A program made the position numbers and the translations under genes. Below, one piece after another: positions 50,721 to 62,924 of a stretch of DNA of 64,000 nt. Location of the stretch: assembly GCF_003265705.1 (NCBI RefSeq), contig NW_020312785.1, forward strand, positions 21,464,169 through 21,528,168, written 5' to 3'. Every line of letters starts with the position of its first letter. Positions within the stretch are counted from its first letter, which is position 1. The notes under the pieces are model-generated. The model saw only the letters and a program-made list of their open reading frames with translations, did not search any database and was not told where the DNA came from. Source of the DNA: Callorhinus ursinus. Taxonomy: Eukaryota; Chordata; Mammalia; Carnivora; Otariidae.

Positions 50721-52320
50721 TTTTTAAATCTATCAGTCACCCCTCCCTTTTTGTAAAAAATTGCTATTTATTTCTTGACAAAATTGTCTCACTTGTCTTG
50801 TTATTCCCCCACATGCTAGGTTTTGCTAATTTCATACTTGTGGTATAATTTAACATGTTGCTGTCTTGCCTGTATTAAAAATAAACAAACAAACCAACAA
50901 AAAACCTGGGAGTTACATCTAGAAGTTTGATCAGATTTTGTTTAAGGTTTTCTCCCAGTTTTGTAGGTGCTCAGTCACAGAGACTCTCCCCTATAGCTTA
51001 CATTTGTGCTCATGTGAAGCTCCCTCCTCACCTCCTTGACCTTAGGCATTGTGTAAGATGCAATCCCAAGCTTAAGAATAAACCGGTATAATTCTCAGAA
51101 GCAGCTGAGAATTGTCATTCTTGTGAGTCTCCAGAAAAACCCAGTACTTGTGCTTCATTAATATGTCAAGATACTCTTCATTATCCTAACCTATATGAAT
51201 TTGGAAAATATTTATAAAAATGGTAGAAATAAAGATACTGAATAAATATATTGTTGAGGAAATGTTATTATGGCCCTTTAATCTTTGTTACTGAAAAATC
51301 ATAGATATTTGTTGTTGATGCCTTTGGGGGTTCGTTTTATCCTTTTAAAGTCTTATTTCTTTTTCTGTAACTTCACATAAAACTCTTCTGAATGTCAGTT
51401 TTTCCTGCTATCTTACCTTCAACTCAGTTTCTCCAGCCCACAGATTGCCTTAAGGACTAAATTCTCCATGACAGGAACATTTTAAAATTTGTTTTTGCTT
51501 ATTACTGGGAAAGCCCAGAAGATCGATGAGTATCAGAATGGACTATTCAACCTTCCTTTTCTCTCTTTTCTTCAGTGTTCTTCAACGGCACCTGTCTGTT
51601 GACTAATGACAGTGCAGATCAGCCCTTAGTTTGAGACCCATATAAATCTGAGGGGTGTTATCTTGCATTTTCCTTAAGAAAGTGATTGGGGTAAAAGAAC
51701 CTAAATTCAACCTTTTTTTTCTCCTCATGGCTTTTTCACTTCTAGCTGATTTCAGAACTGTCCTTCCACTGTGCAATCCTCTCTCCCTGACCTTCTGTTC
51801 CACACGGATGAACCCTGTTAATAGCTAATCTTTGTTCTGTGATAGCAACTATTTCTAATCTGGGATGTTCAAATTAGCAGTTTTCCTTAACTTGTGGCTA
51901 ATTAGAGTTATTTTTTAACCCAATTCTAAATGTGGTTTCTTCAAATCTCTTGCTTTCCTCTTCTGTGACTTTCTATTGCTCAGCAATCTTGCAATTCAAA
52001 ACAGTGTTTGGGTGAAAGGGAAAAATTGATGCTTTAAGTTAATTTGATTTGTTTCCATATTTTGGGGGTGATTTGTAACTTTAAGAAATTGGTGTGCTTA
52101 TTATTTTATTCTTAAATGTATTTCCTTGTTTCCAAACTATCACCAAACAAAAACAAGCAAAAACCTGAGATACTTAATTTTTTTCCCCAAAAAAATAGAT
52201 ACTGGAAATTTTAAACTTATCCAACCAAATATGTACACATTATTTTTGCTCTCTATTATATACATTTGCACATAAAGCCTAAGCTTTTCTTTTCTCCTTT
52301 ACATAACAACAGCTAAAAAT
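50721..52320. other. unassigned DNA
   Basis: No gene or repeat is recognised, apart from a short A-rich (caaa)n patch at about 50880. Confidence 0.5.
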
Positions 52321-52321
52321 A

Positions 52322-52402
52322 TTTATTATACACCTATTCTGTGTCAGAAACTGTGTCACATATTAGGAATATAGTGAGAGAGAAACAAGTTCTGTCCTTT
52401 AT
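52322..52402 (-). mobile_element. LINE-2 3' end remnant, short
   Basis: 'ttattatacacctattctgt' then 'gtcagaaactgtgtcaca', followed by 'gaatatagtgagagagaaac', matches the L2 terminus complement. Confidence 0.6.
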
Positions 52403-52409
52403 GTTGTGG

Positions 52410-53330
52410 AACTCTATAAAATAGAGTTAATAACTGAATGGCTCAGCTACTTTCTGTCAAGCACTCATTGCCATTTCTTTTGCAGTGAACACAATTTGTT
52501 CCAACTGTCACTTGTAGAAAAACTAAGAGGTCTTCAAAGCAACATGTGCAGTTTCTTGGTTATTCATTTATGTCCAATTTCCTCTCAATTTCATTTGCAG
52601 GTTTTATATTGGCTGGTGGCATGTGGTACTGAGAGCCCTGAAGCATTTAAGAAAGTGAAAAGCAGAAAGAAAGAAAAAAAAACATGAAACAGAAAGTCAG
52701 AGGTGAAAAGCTAGATTTAGACACCTGATAGACGTAGGTTTATTTGTAGTTTCCTCTGCAAAATGTTTGAAACTTTAATAGGATTATATGCCTAAAGTCA
52801 GAATTTTATTCTGTGCAGTTTACATAAAGTGAGGAGTGGATATTTTACAATCTTGATTTGGGCTGATAATGTATGCTTTTTAGTAAGAATTTGTAACTGG
52901 GACTTGGTCAGCAACAAAAAGCTGACAAGGCTGTTTTGCCACTCTGCCAGATGCCCCCAAAGTGTCCTTTTCTCCCTTCCTCCCTCCATGCGCACACCCA
53001 TCATTGCTCACACCAAGGAAGAATCTATGCAGGTTACAGAGAGTGAGTTTACTCCCTCTTATGACCTTCCCCCAGATTTGGGAAGCCTACACAAAAATTG
53101 CATTAATGAATTTGACGTTCAAAATGTGACCCAAAACACATTCTCATATTCAGTTGTAGATTTCCTATCATTATTGGAGAGGCGGCAACCATAAAGTGAT
53201 TTGACGTATTATATTTTTTCAATATTATATTTTGTTAGTAGACTGTGAACTGGGCTGTCACTCCACTTTAAAATTTACCAGTGCTCTTGTCCACACTCTC
53301 TTTTCTTCTTTCACCCTCTCCCAACCATTT
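52410..53330. other. unassigned unique DNA with a 121-codon ORF
   Basis: No repeat is recognised. The plus-strand ORF 52829-53194 (121 codons; hydrophobic near the start, acidic/Asn-rich later) is the longest open frame not explained by a repeat or pseudogene. It lacks any domain I recognise and I saw no supporting promoter or poly(A) structure, so I do not call it a gene. Confidence 0.4.
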
Positions 53331-53334
53331 CTAG

Positions 53335-53465
53335 TGAAACAAATCTCCAGAGAATCATAAAATCATAGAAAATTAAACTAGAAAAGACCTGGGAGATCAG
53401 ATTTTCTATATCCTTTATTTTAGAGATGAAACTGAGGCTCAATTTTCTATAATCTGACAAGCATT
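53335..53465. mobile_element. ancient SINE remnant (MIR3/MamSINE-like)
   Basis: 'gagaatcataaaatcataga', 'cctgggagatcagattttct' then 'atcctttattttagagatg', followed by 'aaactgaggctc', is the standard old-SINE word order. Confidence 0.6.
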
Positions 53466-54057
53466 ATGACCTAAAAATAGTATTCAAGGGAAATATAAAT
53501 GTTGTTAGAAGGAGAACTTTCCCAGGCAGAATGATATTCTGTAATAGTCTGCAAGTCCCTGTGGGTAATTAGGCAGATGGCTTATTGCTTAATCTCTAAG
53601 TCAAGTTCAGGTTTTCTTTCCTTACTTTAAAAAGTAAATGTTACTCAAAGGGATAGTGAGTTTTTTACACAGTTAAGAAACAGACATGGGAAATACCAGA
53701 CCAGTTTTCAGCAAGATTATGTTTAACTTATTTGATGAGAAATAGGTCTAGTTACATGATATTTCATATATACATTTTATAATCTCATATGATTTTCTTC
53801 AACTTTTCTGTAATAAAATATGCACACAGTGTGATTGGAAAGTACGGTGTTTTTTGAATGGGCATGAATACATGTAAATATATATATTTAAATGTTTTAT
53901 TTGTATACATACATATGTATAAATATGTTTGAAGAATGCATTTGCTCATTTAGGTGAATTCCACCATATTCTAACAATATAGTCGCCTATTTAAAAATTT
54001 GCAGCAGGGGTGGAGATTAGCAGTAACTAAGAGGAAAAGAGAAAAGTAAAGGCATGA

Positions 54058-54275
54058 CAATTTGTTAAATCCTTACCATGGGTCAGGCGTCAGACTACCA
54101 GCTTTATGTATATCTCAATCAATCTTCACAATAACACTAATAGATTGATGTCTCTTCATCTCAGCAATAAAAATGTTGAGGCTCTAGGGAGGTTAAATGA
54201 CTCTCCTTGGGTCACATGATGGCAAGTGGTAGAGTATGAATTCCTGCTCAAATCCAATTGGCAGCAAAGAAAAAC
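54058..54275 (+). mobile_element. MIR SINE, copy 1 of a pair
   Basis: 'taccatgggtcaggcgtcag', 'tcaatcttcacaataacact', 'atgttgaggctctagggagg', then 'gggtcacatgatggcaagtg', in sense. Confidence 0.8.
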
Positions 54276-54284
54276 AGCTAAAGG

Positions 54285-54535
54285 TAAAATGACATTTACT
54301 ATTCATAAGTATTTTACATATATTTTTTTACATATATTGATCCATTTTATCATCATAGAAACCAATGGCGTTGATATGGTTATTCCCATTTTATAGATAG
54401 GAAACTAAAGCCATTAGGAGCTTTAGTAACCTGCTGAAGTGCACACAGCTAGAGTGACACATCCTGGAGACAAATCAGGTTGCCTAGCTTCACTCTGTAC
54501 TTAAATTCACTTGTCTACACTGCTCTCCAAAGTGG
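54285..54535 (+). mobile_element. MIR SINE, copy 2 of a pair
   Basis: 'tttactattcataagtattt', 'cattttatagataggaaact', 'gtgcacacagctagagtgac', in sense. It lies 10 bp after the first MIR in the same orientation. Confidence 0.8.
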
Positions 54536-54755
54536 ATACCTTGTTTCTTTCATCATGATCAACTTTCTGAAAATGCTTTGAGGCACAAAACATCAACAAT
54601 CACATATCTTGGGAGTAGGAGACTTTAATTTCATCTGGTCCCAGGACTTCAGCTAGATAGCTATCAAATCATTCTGAACTCAACCAGAGATCTAAGAAAA
54701 GGATAGCTGCAACTCTACAAATAGAAAAGCAACTATTTTCTGCAAGAATGACAAG

Positions 54756-55645
54756 ATGGAAAAACTCACCTCCAAAATAGAGAACAAGAGGCAGTACTGA
54801 CTGCCAGGGACCTAATCAGTACAGATATAAGTAAGATGTTGGAACTAGAGTTCAGAATAATGATTATAAAGATACTACCTGGGCATGAAAAAAAGCATAG
54901 AAGACACTAGGGAATCCCGTTATGGAGAAATAAAAGAACTAAAATCTAATCAATTCAAAATAAAAAAGGCTTTTCATGAGATGTAATAAAAAATGGAGGC
55001 TCTGACCCCTAGGATAAGTGATACAGAAGAGAGAATTAGCAATATAGAAGACAAAATGATGTAGAATAAAGAAGCTGAGAAAAAGAGAGATAAACTGGAT
55101 CATGTGGGGTGAATTTGAGATATAAGTGATACCATAAAGCCAAACAATATTAGAATGATTGGGATCCCAGAGGAAGAAGAAAGAGAGAGAGAGAGAGGGA
55201 CGGAAGGTATATTGGAGCAAATTATAATGGAAAACTTCCCTAATCTGGAGAAGGAAACAGGCATTCAAGTCCAGGAGGCACAGAGAACCCCCCTCAAAAT
55301 CAATAAAAATAGGTCAACATCCCGACATATAGTAGTGAAACTTGCAAATCTCAGAGACAAAGAACATTCTGAAAGCAGCTCGGGGATAAGAGGTCCATAA
55401 CCTACAAGGGTAGAAAATATTAGACTGGCAGCAGACCTATCCACAAAGACCTGGCAGGGCAGAAAGGACTAGCATGATGTATTCAGAGTGCTAAATGAGA
55501 AAAATATGCAGGCAAGAATTCTTTATTCAGCTAGGATGTCTTTCAAAATAGAAAGAGAGATAAAAAGTTCCCAGGACAAACAAAAACTAGAAGAATTTGT
55601 GATCACCAAACCAGCCCTGCAAGGAATATTAAAAGGGATTCTTTA
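54756..55645 (+). pseudogene. LINE-1 ORF1 relic (RNA-binding chaperone)
   Basis: ORF1 of LINE-1 encodes a trimeric coiled-coil RNA-binding protein that packages L1 RNA. The start ATGGAAAAACTCACC is at 54756, and an extra base soon after breaks the frame. A charged coiled-coil region follows. The best open stretch, 55155-55400 (81 codons), carries 'IPEEEERERERGTEGILEQI', 'RTPLKINKNRSTSRHIVVKL' and 'NLRDKEHSESSS', matching the RRM-type region. The C-terminal domain continues to 'GIL' and TAA at 55643-55645. A GA-rich expansion (55168-55198) falls within the Glu/Arg-rich linker. Non-functional. Confidence 0.88.
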
Positions 55646-56859
55646 AGTGAAGAGAGAGCCCAAAAGTAACAAAGACCAGAAAGGAACAGAGACAATATAC
55701 AGAAACAGTGACTTTACGGGTAATAGAGTGGCACTAAATTCATATCTTTCAATAGTTACTCTGAATGTAAATGGGCTAAATGCCCCAATCAAAAGACTCA
55801 GGGTATCAGCTTGGATTAAAAAGTAAGACCCATTGATATACTGTCTGCAAGAGACTCATTTTAGACCCAAAGACAACTCCAGATTGAAAGTGAGGGTGTG
55901 GAAAACCATTTATCGTGCTAATGGATATCAAAAGAAAGCTGGGGTGGCAATCCTTATATCAGACATATTAGATTTTAAATTAAGACTGTAAGAAGAAATG
56001 AGGAAGAACACTATATCATAATTAAAGGGTCTATCCAACAAGAACTAACAATTGTATATATTTATGTCCCTAACATGGGAGCAGCCAATTATATAAACCA
56101 ATTAATAACAAAATTAAAGAAACACATCGACAATAATACAATAATAGTCAGGGACTTTAACACCCCACTCACTGCAATGGACAGATAATCTAAGCAGAAG
56201 ATCAACAAGGAAACAAAGGCTTTGAATGACACACTGGACCAGATGGACTTTACAGATATATTCAGAGCATTTCATCCTGAAGCAACAGAATACACATTCT
56301 CGAGTGCACACGGAACATTCTCCAGAATAGATCACATACTGGGTCACAAATGAGGTCTCAACTGGTACCAAAAGATTGGGATCATTCCCTGCATATTTTC
56401 AGACCACAGTGCTTTGAAACTGGAGCTCAATTGCAAGAGGAAATTTGGAAAGAACTCAAATATGTGGAGGCTAAAGAGCATCTTACTAAAGAATGAATGG
56501 GTCAACCAGGAAATTAAAGAAGTATTAAAAAAGTCATGGAAACAAATGAAAGTGAAACACAACTGTTCAAAACCTTTGGGATGCAGTAAAGGGTGTCCTA
56601 AGAGGGAAGTATATAACAATACAAGACTTTCTCAAGACACAAAAAAGATCTCAAATACACAACTTGACCTTACATCTAAAGGAGCTGGTGAAAGAACAGC
56701 AAATAAAGCCTAAACCCAGTAAGAGAGGAGAATTAATAAAGATTAGAGAAGAAATCAATGAAATAGAAACCAAAAGAACAGTAGAACAGATCAACGAAAC
56801 TAGGAGCTGATTCTTTGAAAGAATTAATAAGATTGATAAACCTCTGGCCAGACTTATCA

Positions 56860-58172
56860 AAAAGAAGAGAGAAAGGAGAATGAGACGAAGATGGAACTGA
56901 AGCCAGGCACAGGCAGTGGACACAGTCCTGCCAAGAGCCGAAGATGTCAGTGAACACATCATACTCAACATCAGGTCACCAGTGATAACCTGAGTCTACG
57001 TGACATGGTGGCCTGGATCTGTGAGTCTCTGCAGCTGAATCTGACGAAGATCGAACAGTTGTGCTAGGGACTGCCCATTGTCAGTTTATGGACATGCTGT
57101 TCCCTGGATCCATTGCCTTGAAGAAAGTGAAATTCCAGGCTGAGCTAGCACATGAATACATCCAGAACTTCAAAATACCACAAGCAGGTTTTAAGAGAAT
57201 GGGTGTTGACAAAATAATTCCTCTGGACAAATTAGTAAAAGGAAAGTTTCAGGACAATTTTGAATTTGTTCAGTGGTTCAAGAAGTTTTCTGATGCAAAC
57301 TATGATGAAAAAGACTATGACCTGTAGCTGCTAGACAAGGTCAAGAAACTGCAGTGGCTCCCTCCCTTGTTGGTCCAGCTCTGAACAAACTAAAGAAATC
57401 TCTCAGCTCTAGCAGTGCAGAGAATTACTGCAACCCCTAAGGCTGGGCTGGGTGCGGTGGAAAAGAATCCTGGTGTGGGCAATGGGGATGATGAAGCAGC
57501 TGAAATGATGCAGCAGGTCAATTCACCATCGAAGACTTGGAGAAAGAAAGAGATTTCTACTTTGGAAAGCTAAGGAACATTGAATGGATTTGCCAGGAAA
57601 ACAAGGGGGGGAAACAACACTGTATTGCAGAAGTTGTGGACATTGTCTATGCCACAGACGAAGGCTTTGTGATACCTGATGAAAGGGGCCCAGAGGAGGA
57701 ACAAGAAGAGTATTAACAGCCTGGACCAGCAGGGCAACATCTGAATTCTTCACTCCAAATCATGTGCTTAACTGTAAAATACCCCCTTTTATTATTCTTA
57801 GAGGACTTACTGGTTTCTTTTCATGAGCAAACAGTACCTCTTTTTAAAGTGCACTTTGCAGGAGTTTCACCCCTTTTCCAATGAGTTTGAGTGAGGAACT
57901 TTTACCCTTTAGCAGAGCAGTATTAACATCTAGTTGGGTCACCTAGGGAACAAAAAAGCTGACCATGGGGCTCACCGTATGGACGCTGGTAACTCTGATT
58001 GCTGGAGAAGGTGTTTTTATGGAATACACTGAGGTGGAGACCTTAGTAGAGAAATGTACAGACTGATTTGAATTTTAAGCTAATGTGAAATCTTGGCAGA
58101 GAACATTTTAATAAATAAATGCCTTAAGAGTATTTAAAATAAAAAAGAAAAAGAAAAGAAAAGAGAAAGGAG
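56860..58172 (+). pseudogene. MAPRE1: MAPRE1 (EB1) processed pseudogene inside LINE-1 ORF2
   Basis: This is an intronless copy of microtubule plus-end-binding protein EB1, which binds growing microtubule tips through an N-terminal calponin-homology domain and recruits partners through a C-terminal coiled coil and EEY tail. The body is about 56879-58153. The start ATG is at 56944 (MSVNT...), but an extra base and stops break the first 40 codons. The open stretch 57061-57327 (88 codons) covers most of the CH domain: '[19 protein letters not shown]', '[12 protein letters not shown]', '[17 protein letters not shown]'. A stop follows 'KDYDL'. The linker and EB-homology region are readable in shifted frames ('DLEKERDFYFGKLRNIE'), with a frameshift at a G-run near 57606. 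The ending 'EEQEEY' plus stop is at 57699-57716. Part of the 3' UTR, an AATAAA and an A-rich tail follow. TSDs of 19 bp with one mismatch lie at 56860-56878 and 58154-58172 (aaaagaagagagaaaggag). Confidence 0.94.
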
Positions 58173-60625
58173 CTGAATAATTAAAATCAGGAATTAAAGA
58201 GGAGAAATCACAACCAACACCAAAGATACAAACAATTATAAGAACATATTATGAGCAACTATATGCCAACAAATTAGGCAATCTGGAAGAAATGGATGCA
58301 TTACTAGAAACTTAAAAACTACCAAAACTGAAACAGGAAGAAATAGAAAACCTGAAAAGACTCATAACCAGCAAGGAAATTGAAGCAGTCATCAAAAATC
58401 TCCCAACAGAGTCCAGGGCCGGATGGCTTCCCAGGGGAATTCTACCAGACACTTAAAGAAGAATTAATACCTATTCTTCTGAAGCTGTTTCAAAAAATAG
58501 AATGAAAGGAAAACTTCCGAGGCCAGCATTACCTTGATCCCAAAACCAAAGACCTCACCAAAAAGAATTACAGACCAATATCCCTGATGAACATGGATGC
58601 CAAAATTCTCACCAATAACCACCCTATAGGATCCAACAGCACATTAAAAGAATTATTCACCACGACCAACTGGGATTTATTCCTGGGCTGCAAGGGTGGT
58701 TCAACATCTGCAAATCAATCAATGTGATACAGTACATTAATAAAAGAAAGGACAAGAAACATATCCTCTCAATTGATGCAGGAACAGCATTGGACAAAGT
58801 GCACCATCCTTTCTTGATTCACAATGTAGGGATAGAGGGAACATAGCTCAATATCATAAAAGCCATATATGAAAAGCCCACAGTGAATATGATTCTCAAT
58901 GGGGGAAAAACTGAGAGCTTTTCCCTTAAGGTTAGGAACATGGCAGGGATATCAACTATCACCAGTGTTGTTCAACATAGTATAGAAGTCCTAGCCTCAG
59001 CAACCAGACAACAAAAGAAATAAAAGAAGTCAAACTCTCACTCTTTGCAGATGACATGACACTTTATGTTGGAACACCCAGAAGACTCCACCCCAAAATT
59101 GTTAGAACTTATACAGGAATTCAGCAAAGTGGCAGGATATAAAATCAATGCACAGAAATCAATTGCATTTCTAAACACTAACAATGAGACAGAAGAAAGA
59201 GAAACTAAGAAGTCGATCCCATTTACAATCGCACCAAAAATCATAAGATATCTAGGAATAAACCTAACAAAAGAGGCAAAGGATCTGTACTCAGAACACT
59301 ATAGAACACTCATGAAAGAAATTGAGGAAGACACAAAGAAATGGAAAAACATTCCATGTTCATGGATTGGAAGAGTAAATATTGTTAAAATGTCTATGCT
59401 ACCCAAAGCAATCTACACATTCAATTCAATCCCTATCAAAATACCATCAACTTTTTTCACAGAGCTGGAACAAATAATCCTAAAATTTGTATGGAACCAG
59501 AAAAGATCTTGAATTACCAAAGGAATATTGAAAAAGAAAACCAAAAGTGGTGGCATCACAATTCCGGACTTCAAGCTCTATTACAAAGGTGTACTCACCA
59601 AGACAATATGATACTGTACAAAAACAGGCACACACATCAGTGGAACAGAATAGAGAACCCAGAAAATGACCCTCAACCCTATGGTCAACTAATCTTTGAG
59701 AAAGAAGGAAAAAATACCCAGTGGAAAAAAAGACAGTCTCTTTAACAAATGGTATTAGGAAAATTGGACAGCCACATGTAGAAGAATGAAAGTGGACCAT
59801 TTTCTTACACCATACACAAAAATAGACTCAAAATGAATGAAAGACCTAAATGTGTAACAGAAATCCATCAAAATCCTAGAGGAGAGCACAGGCAGCAAAC
59901 TCTTTGACCTCAGCCGCAACAACTTCTTGCAACTTCTTGCTAGACACTCTCCAAAAGCAAGGGAAACAAACGTGAAAATGAACTATTGGGACTTCATCAA
60001 GATAAAAAGCTTTTGTATAGCAAAGGAAACAGTCAACAAAACCAAAAGACAACCGACAGAATGGAAGAAGATATTTGCAAATGTCTTATCAGATAAAGGG
60101 CTAGTATCCAAAATCTATAAAGAACTTAACAAACTCAACACCCAAAGAACAAATAATCTAATCAAGAAATGGGCAGAAGACATGAACAGACATTTCTCCA
60201 AAGAAGACACCCAAATGGCCAACAGACACATGAAAAAATGCTCAACATTAATTCAGCATCAGGGAAATCCAAATCAAAACCACAATGAGGTACCACCTCA
60301 CACCAGTCAGAATGGCTAAAATGAACAAGTCAGGAAACGACAGATATTGGCGGGGATGTGGAGAAAGGGGAACCCTCCTACACTGTTGGTGGGAATGCAA
60401 GCTGGTGCAGCCACTCTGGAAAACAGTGTGGAGGTTCCTCAAAAAGATGAAAATAGAGCTACCCTACGACCCAGCAATTGCACTACTAGGTATTTACCCC
60501 AAAGATACAAATATAGTGATCCGAAGGGGTACCTGCACCCCAATTTTATAGCACCATTGTGCATAATATCCAAACTTTGGAAAGAGCCCAAATGTCCATG
60601 GACAGCTGAATGGATAAAGATGTGG

Positions 60626-60629
60626 TGTG

Positions 60630-60661
<32 letters not shown>

Positions 60662-60668
60662 TACATAC
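60626..60668. repeat. (TA)n(CA)n microsatellite in LINE-1
   Basis: A compound TG-TA-CA tract expands from the 'tatatatacaatggaatatt' stretch of LINE-1 ORF2. It is probably length-variable. Confidence 0.95.
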
Positions 60669-61172
60669 AATGGAATGCTACTCAGTCACCAAAAAAATGA
60701 AATCTTGCCACTTGCAACAACGTGGATGGAACTAAAGGGTAATATGCTAAGTGAAATATGTTAGTCAGAGAAGGACAATTATCATATGATCTCACTTATA
60801 TGTGGAATTTAAGAAACAAAACAGAGGATCATGGAGAAGAGAGGAAAAAATAATCCAAGATGCAATCAGAGAGGGAGACAAACCATAAGAAACTCTTAAT
60901 CATAGGAAACATACTGAGGGTTGCTGGAGGGGAAGGGGGTGGGCTAACTGGGCGATGGACATTAAGGAGGGAACGTGATGTAATGAGCAGTGGGTATTCT
61001 TTAAGGCTGATGAATCACTGACCTCTACCTCTGAAACCAATAATACATTATATGTTAATTAATTGAATTTAAATAAAAATTAATTAATTAAAAAATAAAC
61101 ATTTCATTAAAAGTGAAAAATTTAACCAATCATAAAAATGTTAAATTAAAAAAATAGCAATCACACATCTTG

Positions 61173-62071
61173 TCAACATACAGTACTGAGAATCCAAACA
61201 GGCTAATGCCTAAATGGTTTTATGCCATCTACATGCATTTTGTTCTCCTGCCATGACAAATACCCTGAATATTTGTCTGAAATGAGAAATAGTTTTATGT
61301 AGATAAATAAGAAAGTACCATGTTCACATTACTTCTCATTTTAGATTAAAATACTCTTTAATATTATATTTTATAAAGTTACTGTCCTTTTGGAAAGTCC
61401 TGATGTTTATCTTCTTTATCATTCCAAGGAGAGTTCTCTCTCTCTCTTGTTCTTTATCATCATGGAGGATTCTCTTTTGTTTCTATATTTGGCAAAGATA
61501 CATTGGCATAAGATTTAGAATACATTGAAATTACTTAATGTTAAATGTAATATATAGCACTATATTAGTTAGACATTATCAGGTAGGCTTCTGTAATAGA
61601 GACCAGAAATAAAATTGGTGGTACATAAAAAAAATTTGGGAGGAAGGCAGTCCACAAGAGTCACAGAGTGCCAACATGACATCAAAGACCCAGGTACTCT
61701 CTGTATTCTGCTCCAAAATGTCCGCTTGAGGTTGACTCAGAATTTCTGTGTTCCAGAAAGCAGGTAAGAGCGTCAAAGGGGTGCTCCTCAGAGCCAGGTC
61801 GGGTCTCTTTAAGAGGCCTTGCTGGAAGTTCCACACAGCATTTTTCATTCTTATATTAGTCACATGATAGCAACCAGTTAGCAAGGCAGATTAGGATAGT
61901 CTTTTATCTGAGATGATATGATGGTTTGACATCTTAAAATTTCCTATTTGTTAAAAAAAGCTAATATACTTCAAGGCTATATATACCTATTCTAAAGTAT
62001 CAGCTCGCATCTTATCTAAATGTTACTACAGACTTAAACTCCCTGATGCATATTGCTGAACAAGCACTTAC
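61173..62071. other. unassigned DNA
   Basis: No gene or named repeat is recognised. The minus-strand ORF 61884-61579 (101 codons) has no domain I know. Confidence 0.5.
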
Positions 62072-62309
62072 TAAATACTTAATTACAGGGCGCCTGGGTG
62101 GCTCAGTTGGTTAAGTGACTGCCTTCGGCTCAGGTCATGATCCTGGAGTCCAAGGATCGAGTCCCACATCAGGCTCCCTGCTCGGCAGGGAGTCTGCTCC
62201 TCCCTCTGACCCTCTGCCCTCTCATGCTCTCTCTCTCTCTCATTCTCTCTCTCAAATAAATAAATAAATAAATAAATAAAATCTTAAAAAAAATAAATAC
62301 TTAATTACA
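62072..62309 (+). mobile_element. SINEC retroposon, near-consensus, perfect 16-bp TSD
   Basis: The body spans 62088-62293: head 'gggcgcctgggtggctcagt', CT-rich region, (aaat)6 tail. TSD taaatacttaattaca at 62072-62087 and 62294-62309 is identical. It is among the youngest insertions in the window. Confidence 0.98.
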
Positions 62310-62705
62310 AGCTAAAATTAGTCCTTGGCCATAGGGACTGATCAAAGATGAGTAACAGTTTATCCATCTCTCAAAACCTAGATTTGATGAAGAAGAAAGA
62401 CATATAAACTCATATCACATAATGTGAAATATATTTAAGATGTGGTAGTTATACAAAGAAGGAAAACTGACTTGTGAGTTGGGGGTGGACTGGAAAAGGA
62501 ACTGGAAAAGCTTCCCAGAGGAGATGAAATGTGATCAGGAATGAGAAAGTTGAGTCAGATTTAACTGCAAATCAAGGAAACAATAACTCAGACAGAATAG
62601 GTTTCCAAAACCTTATTGCGTATCCATTTATGTTTAATATGTAACGATAGTTTAATGCTTGAAGATATGACATAATTGCATGGCCAGAAACCCAAGGATC
62701 TAGAT

Positions 62706-62924
62706 CAGGATCATCAAACAACTCACTGCTAAATCTTATTCGTGGCATGGTTTTGATAAATAAAGTTATTGGAACACAGCCATATCCACTGTGTCATAAG
62801 CATATTGTTTATAACTGCTTTCACGCAACAGCTGACTTCTGCAGTGGCAGCAGAGACAAATGGTCTATAAAAGATAAAAATATTTATTATTTGTCCCTTT
62901 ATAGAAAAAGTTTGCTGAATCCTG
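62706..62924 (-). mobile_element. hAT-type MITE (non-autonomous DNA transposon), diverged
   Basis: The imperfect terminal inverted repeats are caggatcatcaaac (62706-62719) and, at the other end, the complement of caggattcagcaaac (62910-62924). The interior words 'ttggaacacagccatatcca' and 'tagaaaaagtttgctgaatc' match an old mammalian Charlie-type MITE. I am not sure of the family name. The 8-bp flanks (62698-62705 and 62925-62932) agree at only five positions. Confidence 0.7.

Larger units (their letters stand above)
55728..60812 (+). pseudogene. LINE-1 ORF2 relic (endonuclease / reverse transcriptase), interrupted
   Basis: ORF2 encodes an apurinic-type endonuclease, reverse transcriptase and Cys-rich C-terminus. 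The start codon position has GTG at 55728 instead of ATG. The endonuclease region runs to about 56440. The retrocopy interrupts the frame at about codon 380, between the endonuclease and the reverse transcriptase. After it, RT resumes at 58173; an FADD motif (the Y/FADD active site) is visible at 59044-59055. The open frame 59066-59512 (148 codons) and frames 59491-59745, 59927-60319 and 60285-60551 hold the rest up to the C-terminal Cys region ('[18 protein letters not shown]'). Deletions just before FADD, plus stops and indels, make it inactive. The final stop is near 60810. Confidence 0.9.
54597..61172 (+). mobile_element. near-complete decayed LINE-1 with 15-bp TSD, carrying a MAPRE1 retrocopy
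   Basis: The body spans 54612-61157. A short 5' UTR remnant (54612-54755) is followed by ORF1 (about 54756-55645), ORF2 (about 55728-60812) and a 3' UTR that ends in an AT-rich tail. TSDs caatcacatatcttg (54597-54611) and caatcacacatcttg (61158-61172) differ by one base. Excluding the 1.27-kb retrocopy, it is about 5.3 kb, so only the 5' UTR is largely missing. Both ORFs carry many frameshifts and stops, so it cannot move. It is the most complete LINE-1 in the window. Confidence 0.95.

Noticed and set aside
54939..55268. 109-codon minus-strand ORF
   Set aside because: It is the antisense of LINE-1 ORF1.
57061..57327. 88-codon frame as a real MAPRE1 exon
   Set aside because: The homology continues upstream and downstream without introns, in broken frames, ends in an A-rich tail and is flanked by TSDs, so it is a retrocopy.
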